Part shown: positions 17,629 to 27,889 of the stretch, in pieces | Position numbering within the stretch: position 1 is the stretch's first letter | Layout: the number at the start of each line of letters is the position of its first letter | Source: Porphyridium purpureum | Lineage: Eukaryota > Rhodophyta > Bangiophyceae > Porphyridiales > Porphyridiaceae | DNA length: 64,000 nt | Reading direction: 5' to 3' | NCBI GenBank assembly: GCA_008690995.1 | Contig: VRMN01000004.1 | Span: 1,789,717-1,853,716, forward strand | Position numbers and translations under genes: made by a program | Notes under the pieces: model-generated | What the model saw: only the letters and a program-made list of their open reading frames with translations | What the model was told of the DNA's origin: nothing | Databases searched by the model: none

Positions 17629-19650
17629 CTAATACAAGTCGCGATTGCGCACGAAGGAGCGAAACTGATTCAGGACAAGACCGGGGCGATGCGTGCGAAA
17701 GTGCGAGATACGGTTGTTCACCTCGCCTTCGACGTACTTGATAATGCTCAGGTTAATGACGTCGAATACATAGTCATCGAAGCGGATCCAGCCACAGTCG
17801 GCGAGCTCGGCTTCAACAAAGATTGGACCTGTAATGATCTCGCCGGATGGAAATTCTCGGACAATGGAATGTTCGTCGGCAAGGTCACGTCCTCGGTCGG
17901 TGATCGACCAAAATTGCTTAATCCCTTTGCCATGAAAGCTATCCACATAATTCGACATGTTTGTGATCCGGATCCGGCCGTAAAAGAGCCCCACCGACAG
18001 CGTCTGAATTCCCAGACTTTCCTCAAGGAGCGCGATGAGAATCAATATCGAGGTGAACAGCGTCACCACGTTGACTACATGCGTCACCCAATCTGCTTCT
18101 CCGAGAATCGTAGTAAGGACGCTCACGGCCATGGAAATAGTCCAGATGCTGAACACAATGGACCGCGTCCACCAGTCGGCAGCGTAGAGTTTGTCATTGT
18201 GAATTACTATTGCCAGACTTCTGAAGGGTTCGATTTTGATGGTATTCGTGTATGACGTGTCGAGCAGCACCACGCTGTCCCACACTCGAATGCGATAGGT
18301 ATACTCATCACGATTATGCGTTGGTACATTGCGGAACAGCGGCCTGAGCGAGACTACCACCAGCATGGTGCTCAGCATTAGTGCAGTCAACAAAGGAAAG
18401 CCGGCCTTTTCTGCCGCCGCGATGGCTTCCGGGTTATACGTACGAAAGGGCCACATGAAGCCTTTCAGCAGACCGTCAATCTTGGAGGGCTTGTTCTTCT
18501 CCGATATCAATGATGCCAACTCTTGTACCTCCTTATCATCTGGATCGACAAAATCTAACACCAAAGCAAGGGATTCGTTCTTCCATGACTGCGAAAGAAC
18601 CTTGAGCATTCGCAAAGTTGTCTCATTGAGCTCGCCGCTGATTAAAAAGGGCGCTAGCGCTTTGAACAACGCATTGTCTAGCCGTATAATGCGACTCTTA
18701 CCAGCGTGAGACCGAAACCCTTTGCCTGAACCGATCAGATTCGTCATGGTGCCACATACCTTACTTCTTCTTTGGTCCGTTTGCGGAACGAAAGTAAGCA
18801 ACCTGTTCTCTTTCTTTCGATCAAAAACATTCAGCACCTTTGCACGCGGCACGAGTTCATGGTCCATCGCGAGCTTGTAGTCACTTCGTTTCATGCCTCC
18901 ATGGATCCCTCCTGGCAACGGGTAAAGCTTGATCACGTCTTTTTCCTTGTAGTCTGCGATGGCCAACTCGAGTTCAAAGATTTCTTTTTCATGCACTTTC
19001 AGAACGGCCCTCGGCGGTCGCACGGTGAAACCATTGGCAAATGAGTCGAGAACCAGATCATCCACAGATCCGACGCCAACTTTGTCCATCAAACTCATGA
19101 TCCTCCTCACTACATTCAAGAATCTGAAGACGCGCTGATTAAGCTCGGGCGTCTTGGATATGGGTGTGAGGTTAAGAGATGAGTGCGTCCTTCGACTTTG
19201 GTGCGGAAGAACTACGTTGCTGCGACTTTCTGGACCTCCAGCCGCGCTGGTTTGCAAATTATCGGATCCTGCTGGTGCTGCGTCATGACCAAGTTCTTCA
19301 TCGAGAAAGTGGACCACTGATTCTTCGAACTCAAGTCTTCCGTAGCTGGTCGACTCGGCTCGACGAACAGCATCGCGGCGTTCAAGGTATTTTTCATATT
19401 TGGGACAGCTGCATACGTCTCCAGCTCGGCCCAAGAAACGAGCAACGACATGGTAAGGCTGCTTACTGACGGCTGCGCACCGGTACTCGTCCAAATCATC
19501 ATCCTGATCGCCCGCTTCCATGTCTGGTGAGCTTTCGGAGGACGTCGAGCCTTCCTCTGTGTCACTCACTTCATAACCCTCAAATTCCAAGTTGAAAAGT
19601 TCTCCATCCTCTTCTCTAGCCTGGTAGCGGGAGGAGGATCCGGCAAACAT
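17629..19650 (-). CDS. Membrane protein of unknown function
   Basis: I do not recognise the family. From the first ATG (19650) it has 673 residues. The N-terminal 130 are acidic and Ser-rich (EEGSTSSESSPDME, DDDLDEY), and a soluble middle follows. The C-terminal third has three likely membrane segments near residues 418-439 (FPLLTALMLSTMLVVVSL), 495-517 and 524-545, then a soluble tail ending VRNRDLY. The frame is open for about 72 codons upstream (to a stop at 19867-19869) with no ATG. Those codons read like protein (VVTFDEGFHDVGLLPDPRKE), so the true start may be spliced in or lie there. A transporter or channel role is possible but not shown. Confidence 0.7.
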   Translation of the reverse strand: MFAGSSSRYQAREEDGELFNLEFEGYEVSDTEEGSTSSESSPDMEAGDQDDDLDEYRCAAVSKQPYHVVARFLGRAGDVCSCPKYEKYLERRDAVRRAESTSYGRLEFEESVVHFLDEELGHDAAPAGSDNLQTSAAGGPESRSNVVLPHQSRRTHSSLNLTPISKTPELNQRVFRFLNVVRRIMSLMDKVGVGSVDDLVLDSFANGFTVRPPRAVLKVHEKEIFELELAIADYKEKDVIKLYPLPGGIHGGMKRSDYKLAMDHELVPRAKVLNVFDRKKENRLLTFVPQTDQRRSKVCGTMTNLIGSGKGFRSHAGKSRIIRLDNALFKALAPFLISGELNETTLRMLKVLSQSWKNESLALVLDFVDPDDKEVQELASLISEKNKPSKIDGLLKGFMWPFRTYNPEAIAAAEKAGFPLLTALMLSTMLVVVSLRPLFRNVPTHNRDEYTYRIRVWDSVVLLDTSYTNTIKIEPFRSLAIVIHNDKLYAADWWTRSIVFSIWTISMAVSVLTTILGEADWVTHVVNVVTLFTSILILIALLEESLGIQTLSVGLFYGRIRITNMSNYVDSFHGKGIKQFWSITDRGRDLADEHSIVREFPSGEIITGPIFVEAELADCGWIRFDDYVFDVINLSIIKYVEGEVNNRISHFRTHRPGLVLNQFRSFVRNRDLY

Positions 19651-19949
19651 TCTCGAGGAAACCTTCAACCGCTCCTTGCGTGGGTCAGGAAGAAGGCCCA
19701 CGTCGTGGAAACCTTCGTCGAATGTGACAACAGTTGGTGATGCGTGTTCACGGGAAGGCGCACAGCGCGACACAAATGTTGCGTGCGCCTCACCAACCGC
19801 ACGCCGTGTGTGTCGCAATCGGACGCCGCGCTCCTTCACCGGAAGACCACAGTGCCGCTTGTATTGTCAGCAATCATCGTGCGTGCGAGCTCCAGTGGAA
19901 CGTTTGCAACAAGTTTCACGGTGAGCAAAGCGTAGTGCACTCGGCAATA
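19651..19949. other. Upstream region of the membrane-protein gene
   Basis: On the minus strand the frame of the downstream gene is open from about 19866 to 19651 without ATG and may include its true N-terminus. Beyond that, to the Tc1-B end, nothing is recognisable. Confidence 0.4.
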
Positions 19950-21231
19950 AGGACCACACCCCCAAGCGGATACTACGCAGTACCTTTCTCAACGTTTTCC
20001 TAGTAAAATGATCTAATTTACAATAAAAAGGACAGGCGTCCGGTAAAATGGGAGTGCGGGGGAAGTGAAAACGGAGACGGACACGGGGTACGTCTGGCCA
20101 TAACTATGCAATAAACATTCGTAATCGCTCGCGCTTTCCTTGCACGTATGTGCGCTGAGAATTTTCACAGTCGAAGTTGCGCTTCGGCAGAGACGAGTAC
20201 ACACTGGACAGTACAGGTTGGTCATAATCTCCCAAGCCAGTGTGATGGCATTTTTGAGCTCAAGCATTGTCTGATGCTGCATTGCACTCTCTTGAGGCTT
20301 GTATATTACTGTTGTTATTAGTGTCCGGCGAGTGAGCTGACACTATCAGAAGCTCCACATGCTCTTTACTGGTGACATATTCGCGTTTGCGACTTATGCG
20401 CACTGCCGTACTGGTCTGCAGAAATAACCTTGTCCGGGTTTACCGTTCGACGGCAGCGGCTTAGCATTCACCCGTTGCGAAGCATGGAAACACATTTGGC
20501 ATTCGAAAAGGTCCTCTCAATAATATGAAGGTGAACTTTTCGTCTCGCGGAAACTGTGCCGCAAATCAAGCATCCGACGCAGCCAAAGATTCGTGACTAG
20601 ACGTCTAGAAAAGGTTTCTCATGCCGAAGCCACGAGTTGTCCAAAACATCGGGCCAGTCTAGGTGCAACGTCGTCTCGTCAGTGAACATAGTTATGGCCT
20701 CATTCTTCTTTTCCAACTGATGGCGTCTACCCCAAGCAAGCCTTTTAGTTTGTGATTGAGCGTCCATGACGGACAAGCTGGTACTTGATATAGCCGTGCT
20801 TCACACTGGTCGCCTTTCGAATACTTGTCAAACTTTGGACTGGTTTTTCTCTTCGAATACGCAGGGCTGCTTGAACCTCACATCGTGTGTGAATCATCCG
20901 AAGCATGGCGATATTATAAATCGTCACTTCGACTGTCTCCGTCAATTTTAAAATGTTCACAATGGCAAAATACTGTCAATATTCGTTTGGAGCAGACAAA
21001 TAGCGCAAGCACTCGTTCTTGGAGCGCCCAATTTTGGTCGCAATGGCTCTCCTGCTGTTGCCTGACTCTGGAAGACCCTGAGTACGTCCTTTCCCCTCGC
21101 CCAAAAGGCCCAAATTCCACCCCCTGGAGTCGAAATGGAGCTCTTTACGAGCTGCGACGGATACGCACTATTCCATGTATACTGAACCGCCGACCTCCGA
21201 GATACTTTGCTGTCACGACGTGTCTCTTGGT
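19950..21231 (-). mobile_element. Tc1-B: decayed Tc1/mariner copy truncated by Copia-A
   Basis: The left end at 19950 resembles the Tc1-A 3' terminal repeat (AAGCGGATA...CAGTACC) next to TA at 19948-19949. The block TAGTAAAATGATCT is shared with Tc1-A near 9570. Transposase remnants on the minus strand match Tc1-A: NILKLTETV...TIYNIAML (20745-20960) and TMLELKNAITLAWE (20013-20282). Around 21110-21231 the DNA aligns with Tc1-A 2950-3090. It stops where the Copia-A LTR begins at 21232. The missing 5' end of Tc1-B is not found on the other side of Copia-A. Confidence 0.8.
20013..20960 (-). pseudogene. Tc1-B transposase remnant
   Basis: Fragments of the same transposase as Tc1-A are recognisable in different frames, with many substitutions and frameshifts. 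The region between 20282 and 20745 carries only degenerate traces of the DDE core (for example the reverse complement of the ACGTCTCGTCAGTGAACA stretch near 20670). It cannot encode a functional enzyme. Confidence 0.75.
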
Positions 21232-22087
21232 TGAACCCAGGGACCCTGCGCGGGCACCTGTCCGCTGCTGCGGGCGCGGCTTCATTTCTTTTTGGTAGAG
21301 CAAAATTCGCTCTTCTGGTTTTGAAGGAGGAGTTGACCAGAAGGTAGCTGAGTCCTAATTCCGGCTTCTCGGGGACAGATTTCTGAAAGCAACTCTCGTA
21401 TATCTTTAAAGCTCCTTGCTTCTTAAAATGTCTAGGCCATTGTTATGAACCTCCTTTTCCTTTTACTTTCCCTCTCCTTCTTCTCTCCCCTTCGCTACCT
21501 TCCTCTCTGCCCCCGAGCCTGCTCGCGGGTCTCCACGTCTTTATATAGACTGCCGCCCCGTGTTCATCAGCTTTCCTGGTAGCACTGTGAGAAAAATGAC
21601 AGTGCACCAGCAAGGTTCCAGCAAGGTTCCAGCAAGGTTCCAGCAAGGTTCCAGCAAGGCCACAGCAAGGCCACAGCAAGGCCACAGCAAGGCCACAGCA
21701 AGGCCACAGCAAGGCCACAGCAAGGCCACAGCAAGGCCACAGCAAGGCCACAGCAAGGCCACAGCAAGAATCCAGTGAGGATGCAGTGAAGACTAAGTAT
21801 CCACGGGGCTGGCGCATGACAGCCATCTCCGAAAACTAGTCGAAAGGCTCGCGCTTTATACCCGCCGCTGCTCAGCTTGTGTCCGCTCCAGCGATACTCC
21901 CATTCTGCGGCGCTATTCCGCGAAGCCGCGCTGCCCGTTACAGTGTGCCGGCCAGGTGTTCTCAAAAGGCCGTCAGTACCACAGGCCGGATACGAGTGCT
22001 ACTCCGGGGCTGGCAAGGGATTATTGAAACGGTTACAATTCTTGTCGCGACTCCGGCTTGGAACTTGGTGTCGCGGTGACGGTTTCA
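21232..22087 (-). repeat. Copia-A 3' LTR, interrupted by a Gypsy-B-family solo LTR
   Basis: Without the nested solo LTR and one target duplicate it is about 470 bp, like the 5' LTR at 26640-27110. The uninterrupted counterpart of the insertion point is at about 26837 (TAGGCCATCTCCG). Confidence 0.85.
21441..21821 (-). repeat. Solo LTR of the Gypsy-B family
   Basis: On the minus strand it starts TGT and ends ATAACA, with the same TATA region and purine-rich 3' part as the Gypsy-B LTR. A perfect 5-bp target duplication GCCAT lies at 21436-21440 and 21822-21826. It is 381 bp, 45 bp longer than the 336-bp LTRs, because the 11-bp minisatellite has about four more units. No internal element sequence remains, so it formed by LTR-LTR recombination. 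Confidence 0.93.
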
Positions 22088-22818
22088 ACTCTGCCCCCCT
22101 TTGTGCCACTTTCTTGGAAGTGGGACAAAGCGCTCTCCTCAATCCAATTTCTGAGGATTACCTGACCTGTGCCAGTGACCCGCTTGGTGAGACAGTCTGC
22201 GGGATTCCTATTGCCGCGAATCCACGTGAGTTGCTGGAGCTCTCCGGTTTCTAGTTCATGGCGAATCAAGGCAGCGTCAAGACGCAGAAATCTTTCAATG
22301 TCACATGAACTGGTGATTAGATTCGCCTGCATCCCTTTTGAGTCCGTAAATGCATGGATAGGAACCTTGACTTGCGCGAATTCATAGAAAAACGCCTGGG
22401 TCAGCTTGGCCGCTGCATAACCTTGGGTTATAGCCAGCAGCTCCGCATGTAGAGTGCTGTAAACAACCTTTCGCATTCTCCGCGACTCCCAATCCACAAG
22501 ATGTGACACTGATATTCTTGACTTCCAGGTCAGTCCGATGGCAATGCCCAATTGAGCATGCGGCAATTCCTTTCCATGTGGGAAGCCTGCGTCCGTAAAT
22601 ACTTCGATTACAGCCTTCTCCCACATATGAGCGAAGTCCTTGCCTCTGCACGGTCGATTAAGTACCTTCTTGAATGATAGGCAGTTCGGCTGTCTCTTGC
22701 ACTCTTCAAGTACTCCATTGGCGAGACGTAAATCATGAACGGAAAGATGTGCCGCTCTTTGTAAAAAAAAAAGGATGCAGCGAAGGCCGCCACAGGACTT
22801 GTCCGATGACCTAGCCAA
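22033..22818 (-). pseudogene. Copia-A Pol C-terminal part (RNase H), frameshifted
   Basis: The frame resumes from the reverse transcriptase at about 22770, where a run of ten A (plus strand) shifts the reading frame. It carries RNase H motifs: EVFTDAGF (Asp), YSTLHAELLAI (Glu) and HAFTDSKGM (Asp), ending in the NPADCLTKR block typical of copia C-termini. The frame extends into the LTR. The homopolymer break may be a real mutation or a sequencing artefact. Confidence 0.75.
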
Positions 22819-24356
22819 TTGAGTTTGCCACAGAGCTTGAGATAGTCCTTGTGATCCTTATCCACGACTGCCGCCTTGTCTTTAGGTACTTCAAGTGCTT
22901 CAATTTCTGCCGCATAGTCGCGTTGATTGAGAGTAATCCTGTCACTCGTCGTTTCGACATTCCAGCCGACGAAGCGCATGCTTTCTGGGGCAAGCACTCG
23001 CGTGCCTAATTTGAAACGCTTTTCAAATTGCACGAGGAAGGCTGTCACAGCTTCCTTGGTTCCACATCCAAAGATGTCATCCACATATTTGGCTAGAAGT
23101 AGGTTGCGCGATGGCGAGAAAAAGATTTGTGGAAAGAACAGAGATTGACGGAGACCCATGTTCCGTAGTTCTCCATCGCTGCACTTCAACCACTGCCTTC
23201 CGGCATCACGCAAGCCGTAAGGCATCTTGAGAAGTTTCCACAGTGTACGTCGTCTGGCCTCCAAGAAAGGTGGTAGTCGCACGAAAATCAACCTAGGTGC
23301 TGGTCCGCTTTTCATATAAGCCCCTTCCACGTCGCCATTGAAAGCTTGCCAACCCATGGCTGCACAAATACTTGCCACGAGCCGTTGAGCGTTGCTGTTT
23401 GGTACGGGTGCATCACCACGTACCATTGATCTTTCCTTGTCTCGATGACCGTGTAGAACTAGTCGAGCCTTCAGCCTGCGCTGCTTGTTACCAGCTGCAG
23501 GTTTGACATTAAAGAGCACGTGGCATCCTATCACATTCGCACCGGACGGGATTTGGGACACGCCAACCTCTTCATATGCACCGTTCCACACCTGGAGTTC
23601 ACGTGTCAGCGCTTCCTCGAAAATATTCGACGGTAGACCACAAGTCATCGCCTTATTATATGAAAATGGATTTGTTCCAAATATCTCCTCCACCCTTGCA
23701 ACATAGTCATGCTTACCAAGATAAATCTCTATCAGTCGCTGTGTTCGGCGTCGTACCCGGCTGGATGCACGCACTGGAGTCTCCGGCGTCTTCCGCTTTC
23801 GATCCCGCCTTACACGTTTGATGTCATGACTGTGGGCGCTGTTTGCTTTCCCGAAATCACCAGTGTCGTCAGGCATTCGTTTTAAGTGGGCACGTTGATC
23901 TTCATCCTCCTTTTCATTTGTCACTAATTCATTCGGAGATGTGTCAACGTTGCCGTCCGCTGCAAAGTGCATGCGCTTGATTTCTTGCTCTTCGCTATCA
24001 GACCCCTCTTGCAGTGGTCTCACACGTTTTTCTGTGCCTGTTGAATCCTCAAAACTTGTTTCCTCGTGAGAAATAGCATTTTCTTTTGCTTCGGTGATTG
24101 CTTGCTGAGAGCTTTCGGATGTTACGGGTTTCATGCCCGTAGATGTTTCTTCAACAATGAGACCAGTAGCACCTTCTGTTACTCTTGTTGAGGCCAACTC
24201 TTCGGGAATAGCTGCTTCCATTGGAAGTCCGTCATTGTTAGACTCAGCGGCGCGGGGAACAAAGTCGGCATTGTCTTCCAGAGGAGCGTCACCGAAGCTT
24301 GGTAATTCTTCTTGGTCTTCCTCCGGTTGCTCAACCGCGTCTTGACTTTCCTCCAC
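22608..24356 (-). pseudogene. Copia-A reverse transcriptase part of Pol
   Basis: About 580 residues in the same frame as the upstream Gag-protease-integrase ORF but separated from it by one TAA (24360-24362). It has no ATG of its own at the start. An acidic linker (about 180 residues) precedes the copia RT: LKARLVLHGHRD, FNGDVEGAYMKS, MPYGLRDAGRQW and catalytic KYVDDIF. The RT motifs are intact, so the stop may be read through or may be a recent nonsense mutation. RNase H is in another frame (22033-22818). Confidence 0.8.
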
Positions 24357-24359
24357 ATC

Positions 24360-26693
24360 TTAGACAACATCTGCTCCAATATCATCCACCAGTTCTCGCT
24401 CTGGCATTACATCTTCGAATGCGATGTGTCGTTTTGCCCGGCTGCTACCGATTTTAATGCCGCCGTCGGTGATCGCCTTGACTCGTGCCTCCGACCAATT
24501 TCTTGCTCTTCCTTCCGCTATGTGCACGAATACCCGATCGCCGACCTGATAGTTCGTTTTGAATTTTATCGCCTTGGAATGCTTCAATCGTAAAAGTTTC
24601 TGCCGCGCGCGTCTCCTTTCATCTGCACGGCGTACTTCTTCGGGTAGGGGTATACCTCCAGGTATGTGAGGTGCATATCCCCTGACGAGCTCAAACGAAG
24701 ATGCAAGGCGTGAACCGCTTTGACAATTGGCTAAATGGCTAGCAATCGTCGCCTTCTCCACAATCTCATTAAAACCTTCCACTGGTTCGCACAGACGCTC
24801 AAAAAACTTGCGGATTTCTCTGTGTTTTCGCTCGGTAATGCCATTCTTCCGGCTGTGGCGGGATGGAAGCTTAGCTGGCTGAATTCCATGCGTCTCGAGC
24901 ATTTTTAGCCAGGCTGTGCCTCCCTCAAACTCTCCGTCTGCCATGGCCACCTGTGGGGCTCCATGGCGGTAAACCCATTGCGTTTCAAAAACTCTTGCAA
25001 GCGCCTTTTGCCCACGTTTGCCTCCTGCGCACCCTATCTCTGAGTATCCCGTGGCTGTGTCGCAAATGTGTAAGAATGGAACCTTGCGCAGGTAAACAAT
25101 ATCGACACCAACGCGCTCATTGAAGTTGAGAAAAATGGGAGTAACCGAGACCTTGGCTTGATGCGTGGGCAGGGTGGTACGGAAGCACGGACCACACCTT
25201 TGCACTATCTTCGAGAGGGCTTCGGCTCCTCGGTCTGCTTCTTCTTGTGAAGCTTCACCGGCCCGTACCATAAGCATAGCGATCTGATCAGCCGTTGCGT
25301 GTGTTCTTGCATGGATTCGGCGACCCTTGTCCACATATTCGTGGATTGACAGAAAGGATGAAACCGAATTAAAGATACGCAATTTGTGCCCCGACTGTAG
25401 GCCCTGCGTATGGCATAGAAGATTGCCTTCCTTTGTACGAATTTGGTTTCCGGGTCCGTCGATAGTGCAGAGATCCAGCACATCAGCACCGAGTAGGATT
25501 GGACATGGGCTTTTCCTTACAAGGAAGCTTACCGGATAACCATTCAGCATCACGTTGAAGCGTCCTACAATGGGTGCGGCTGGTCCAGATATGCCGAAGC
25601 GATGCCTATCAGGATCATTCTTTCGCTTCGGCTCCAAATTAAAATGACTGCCCGCTTTCTCTGCCAACCGTTTCAGCTCTGTCTCTCCTCCAATTGACTG
25701 AGGGGACCCTGTATCTTGGATGACCTGAATGGGCATATTCTTACACGCAGAGAGAAGTGATAGCTGTGGGGTAGTAAGCAGGGGGTTATGAGTAGCAGAG
25801 TGGGAGGAAACGAGGGAATAAATGGAAGATGCGTATTTATCCTCTCCCAAAAATCCTTCCGATACTCCTGCGCACTCCGTATCGCCTGCCCAATGCCCCT
25901 TCTGATTGCAAACCTTGCACTTCGTCTTCCTTTTCATTTCCTTGAGGCGCTCCTTCTTTCCATCCGTACGGTTTTGGTCCCCAAGAAGGGACCCAACTTG
26001 CTTCAATTCACGACCTGCGTGCGCTTGGCCGAAGCCGACTAGGTGGAGACCCTGCGCTGCATCTTCAACAGTAAGCAATTCACCTGGAGCTTTTCCTTTC
26101 AGTGCGTACATGAGCACTTGAGCTTGGGCCGCACCACCAATCTCACTGTTTGCAATCATGGTATATGCAAGCACTTCTTCAAGTTCCTTTGGAAGCTGTG
26201 CCACACCGCCACCAAAGTATTCCGCCATGAACATTGCTTTGTGCGCTTGAAATGCTGTGATAAAACCATCTACGCTACCCGTGCGACGGCACCGAAGAAG
26301 TTCACCATGCGCGATGAAGCGCTTCTCAGCGTGGCGCTCGACGCTGATGGGGTCCAAAGTGGAGAGAAGTTTCTCTACTCCATGCATTGTAGCCAATTGC
26401 GAGTCGGGAACTGTTTGTGCGATGCTTGCTGCATTGCCCGACAGATTCTGACGAAGAAGCAGGGCTCGTACCGTCTTCGAGTATGCCTTCCTGCTGTGCG
26501 GCTCGCCTGCTGCGAGAAGAGCGTCTTGAACTGCTTCCCAGTTCACCACGTCTTTGCGATATCGCGCGTATGATCCAAGACCATTATGCTGCGGAACACC
26601 AGATGGGCTGAATGATGCACTCTCTGGGCTCATAACAGTTGAAGCCAGGGACCCTGCGCGGGCACCTGTCCGCTGCTGCGGGCGCGGCTTCAT
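24360..26693 (-). CDS. Copia-A Gag-protease-integrase polyprotein
   Basis: This 777-residue frame starts at 26693, inside the 5' LTR (ATG there), so the true start may be a later Met. Gag (about residues 30-240) ends in a zinc knuckle near 264 (CKVCNQKGHWAGDTEC). The protease follows with QDTGSPQ near 329, then integrase with VGVDIVYL (first Asp about 530), MADGEFEGG (second Asp) and GITERKHREI (Glu). The order protease-integrase before RT marks Ty1/copia. The frame stops at TAA 24360-24362, just before the RT part. Confidence 0.8.
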   Translation of the reverse strand: MKPRPQQRTGARAGSLASTVMSPESASFSPSGVPQHNGLGSYARYRKDVVNWEAVQDALLAAGEPHSRKAYSKTVRALLLRQNLSGNAASIAQTVPDSQLATMHGVEKLLSTLDPISVERHAEKRFIAHGELLRCRRTGSVDGFITAFQAHKAMFMAEYFGGGVAQLPKELEEVLAYTMIANSEIGGAAQAQVLMYALKGKAPGELLTVEDAAQGLHLVGFGQAHAGRELKQVGSLLGDQNRTDGKKERLKEMKRKTKCKVCNQKGHWAGDTECAGVSEGFLGEDKYASSIYSLVSSHSATHNPLLTTPQLSLLSACKNMPIQVIQDTGSPQSIGGETELKRLAEKAGSHFNLEPKRKNDPDRHRFGISGPAAPIVGRFNVMLNGYPVSFLVRKSPCPILLGADVLDLCTIDGPGNQIRTKEGNLLCHTQGLQSGHKLRIFNSVSSFLSIHEYVDKGRRIHARTHATADQIAMLMVRAGEASQEEADRGAEALSKIVQRCGPCFRTTLPTHQAKVSVTPIFLNFNERVGVDIVYLRKVPFLHICDTATGYSEIGCAGGKRGQKALARVFETQWVYRHGAPQVAMADGEFEGGTAWLKMLETHGIQPAKLPSRHSRKNGITERKHREIRKFFERLCEPVEGFNEIVEKATIASHLANCQSGSRLASSFELVRGYAPHIPGGIPLPEEVRRADERRRARQKLLRLKHSKAIKFKTNYQVGDRVFVHIAEGRARNWSEARVKAITDGGIKIGSSRAKRHIAFEDVMPERELVDDIGADVV

Positions 26694-27110
26694 TTCTTTT
26701 TGGTAGGGCCAAATTCGCTCTTCTGGTGTTGAAGGAGGAGTTGACCAGCAGGTAGCTGAGTCCTAATTCCGGCTTCTCGGGGACAGATTTCTGAAAGCAA
26801 CTCTCGTATATCTTTAAAGCTCCTTGCTTTTTAAAATGTATAGGCCATCTCCGAAAACTAGTCGAAAGGCTCGCGCTTTTATACCCGCCGCTGCTCAGCT
26901 TGTGTCCGCTCCAGCGATGCTCCCATTCTGCGGCGCTATTCCGCGAAGCCGCGCTGCCCGTTACAGTGTGCCGGCCAGGTGTTCCCAAAAGGCCGTCAGT
27001 ACCACAGGCCCGTTACGAGTGCTACTCCGGCGCTGGCAAGGGATAATTTAAACGGTTACAATTCTTGTCGCGACTCCTGCTCGGAACTTGGTGTCGCGGT
27101 GACTGTTTCA
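26640..27110 (-). repeat. Copia-A 5' LTR
   Basis: 471 bp, starting TGAAACAGTCACC at 27110 (minus) and ending GGCTTCA at 26640. The following TGTTATGAGCCC (about 26638-26627, minus) could be an initiator-Met-type primer site with mismatches. It preserves the empty site of the solo LTR found in the other LTR. Confidence 0.85.
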
Positions 27111-27889
27111 TCTAGGGTGGAAGACGAAGCTGGGCAAGCGGAAGCAGCAGCGAGCAATGTGAGAGGCATTCGAGGCGTTGCCAAAGGCCGCCGCGCATGC
27201 GATGGGTGGTGATGATGCCGTTGGCGCGTCGCAGGTGCAAATCGTCCACGCGGCCGTTTGCAACGCAGAGGGAGGGTGGCAGGGACATTAAAGTATTTTG
27301 CCTTGATATATTTGTGTGTATGTGTGCGCCTTGAAAGCTATTACAGCGCAGTTGTCTCATGCAGCGCATTCTTGCCCGATGTGCCGTCCGCCGGGGTATA
27401 CGACAGCGGAAACTCGCATCTATCTAGTGACGTGAAACCGCGCGGGGGTGCCTGCCAGCCAAAGTCGGTTATACATCGGTGGAGCGAGCTGGACAGCTCG
27501 TCGTTCTCAAGTAGGATTGCTGAGGTAAACAGTCGTTTGTGAAGATTTGGTGGTGTGCAGTTTCTATTGGTCTTATTGAGTGGGGAGAGCAGGAGCTCAA
27601 GACGGACCTTTTCACTGCCGAATTTTTCAGCATGGTAACAAATTTATTCCATGTATCAACTGGCGATTCAGGTCAGTAAGACGGTTGACTGAGAACCTGG
27701 AAACGCCCCAAAGAGAAAGAAACATAGCGTCGGCCAAAACCCGGAGCCAAACATCTGTCGCGCCCTTCTTTGCTGCTTTGCATTCCAAACCGGGCGCTTT
27801 GTCTGTCGTCTGGTCGTTTCCACCAAAGAAAAGCCCGAGTCTGTTCCGACTCGTTGCGCCCCGGCGATCTGGGTGTGCATTCCTGAAAG
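27111..27889. other. Gene-free stretch right of Copia-A
   Basis: 779 bases with no supported gene; it contains the 3' flank of the trypsin-Hint gene. The left end shows no similarity to Tc1-B, although Copia-A landed in that element, pointing to a deletion or rearrangement at 27110/27111. Confidence 0.5.

Larger units (their letters stand above)
21232..27110 (-). mobile_element. Copia-A: Ty1/copia LTR retrotransposon with a nested solo LTR
   Basis: Two related LTRs (21232-22087 and 26640-27110) flank a minus-strand gag-protease-integrase-RT-RNase H region, the copia order. LTRs start TGAA and end TTCA on the element strand. They differ at several positions, so this insertion is older than Gypsy-B and Copia-B. 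A purine tract (AAAGGGGGGCAGAGT on the element strand) abuts the 3' LTR. No target duplication is visible: left flank TTGGT, right flank TCTAG. Together with the missing half of Tc1-B this suggests a deletion at the right side. Coding is broken by an in-frame stop and a frameshift. Confidence 0.88.
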
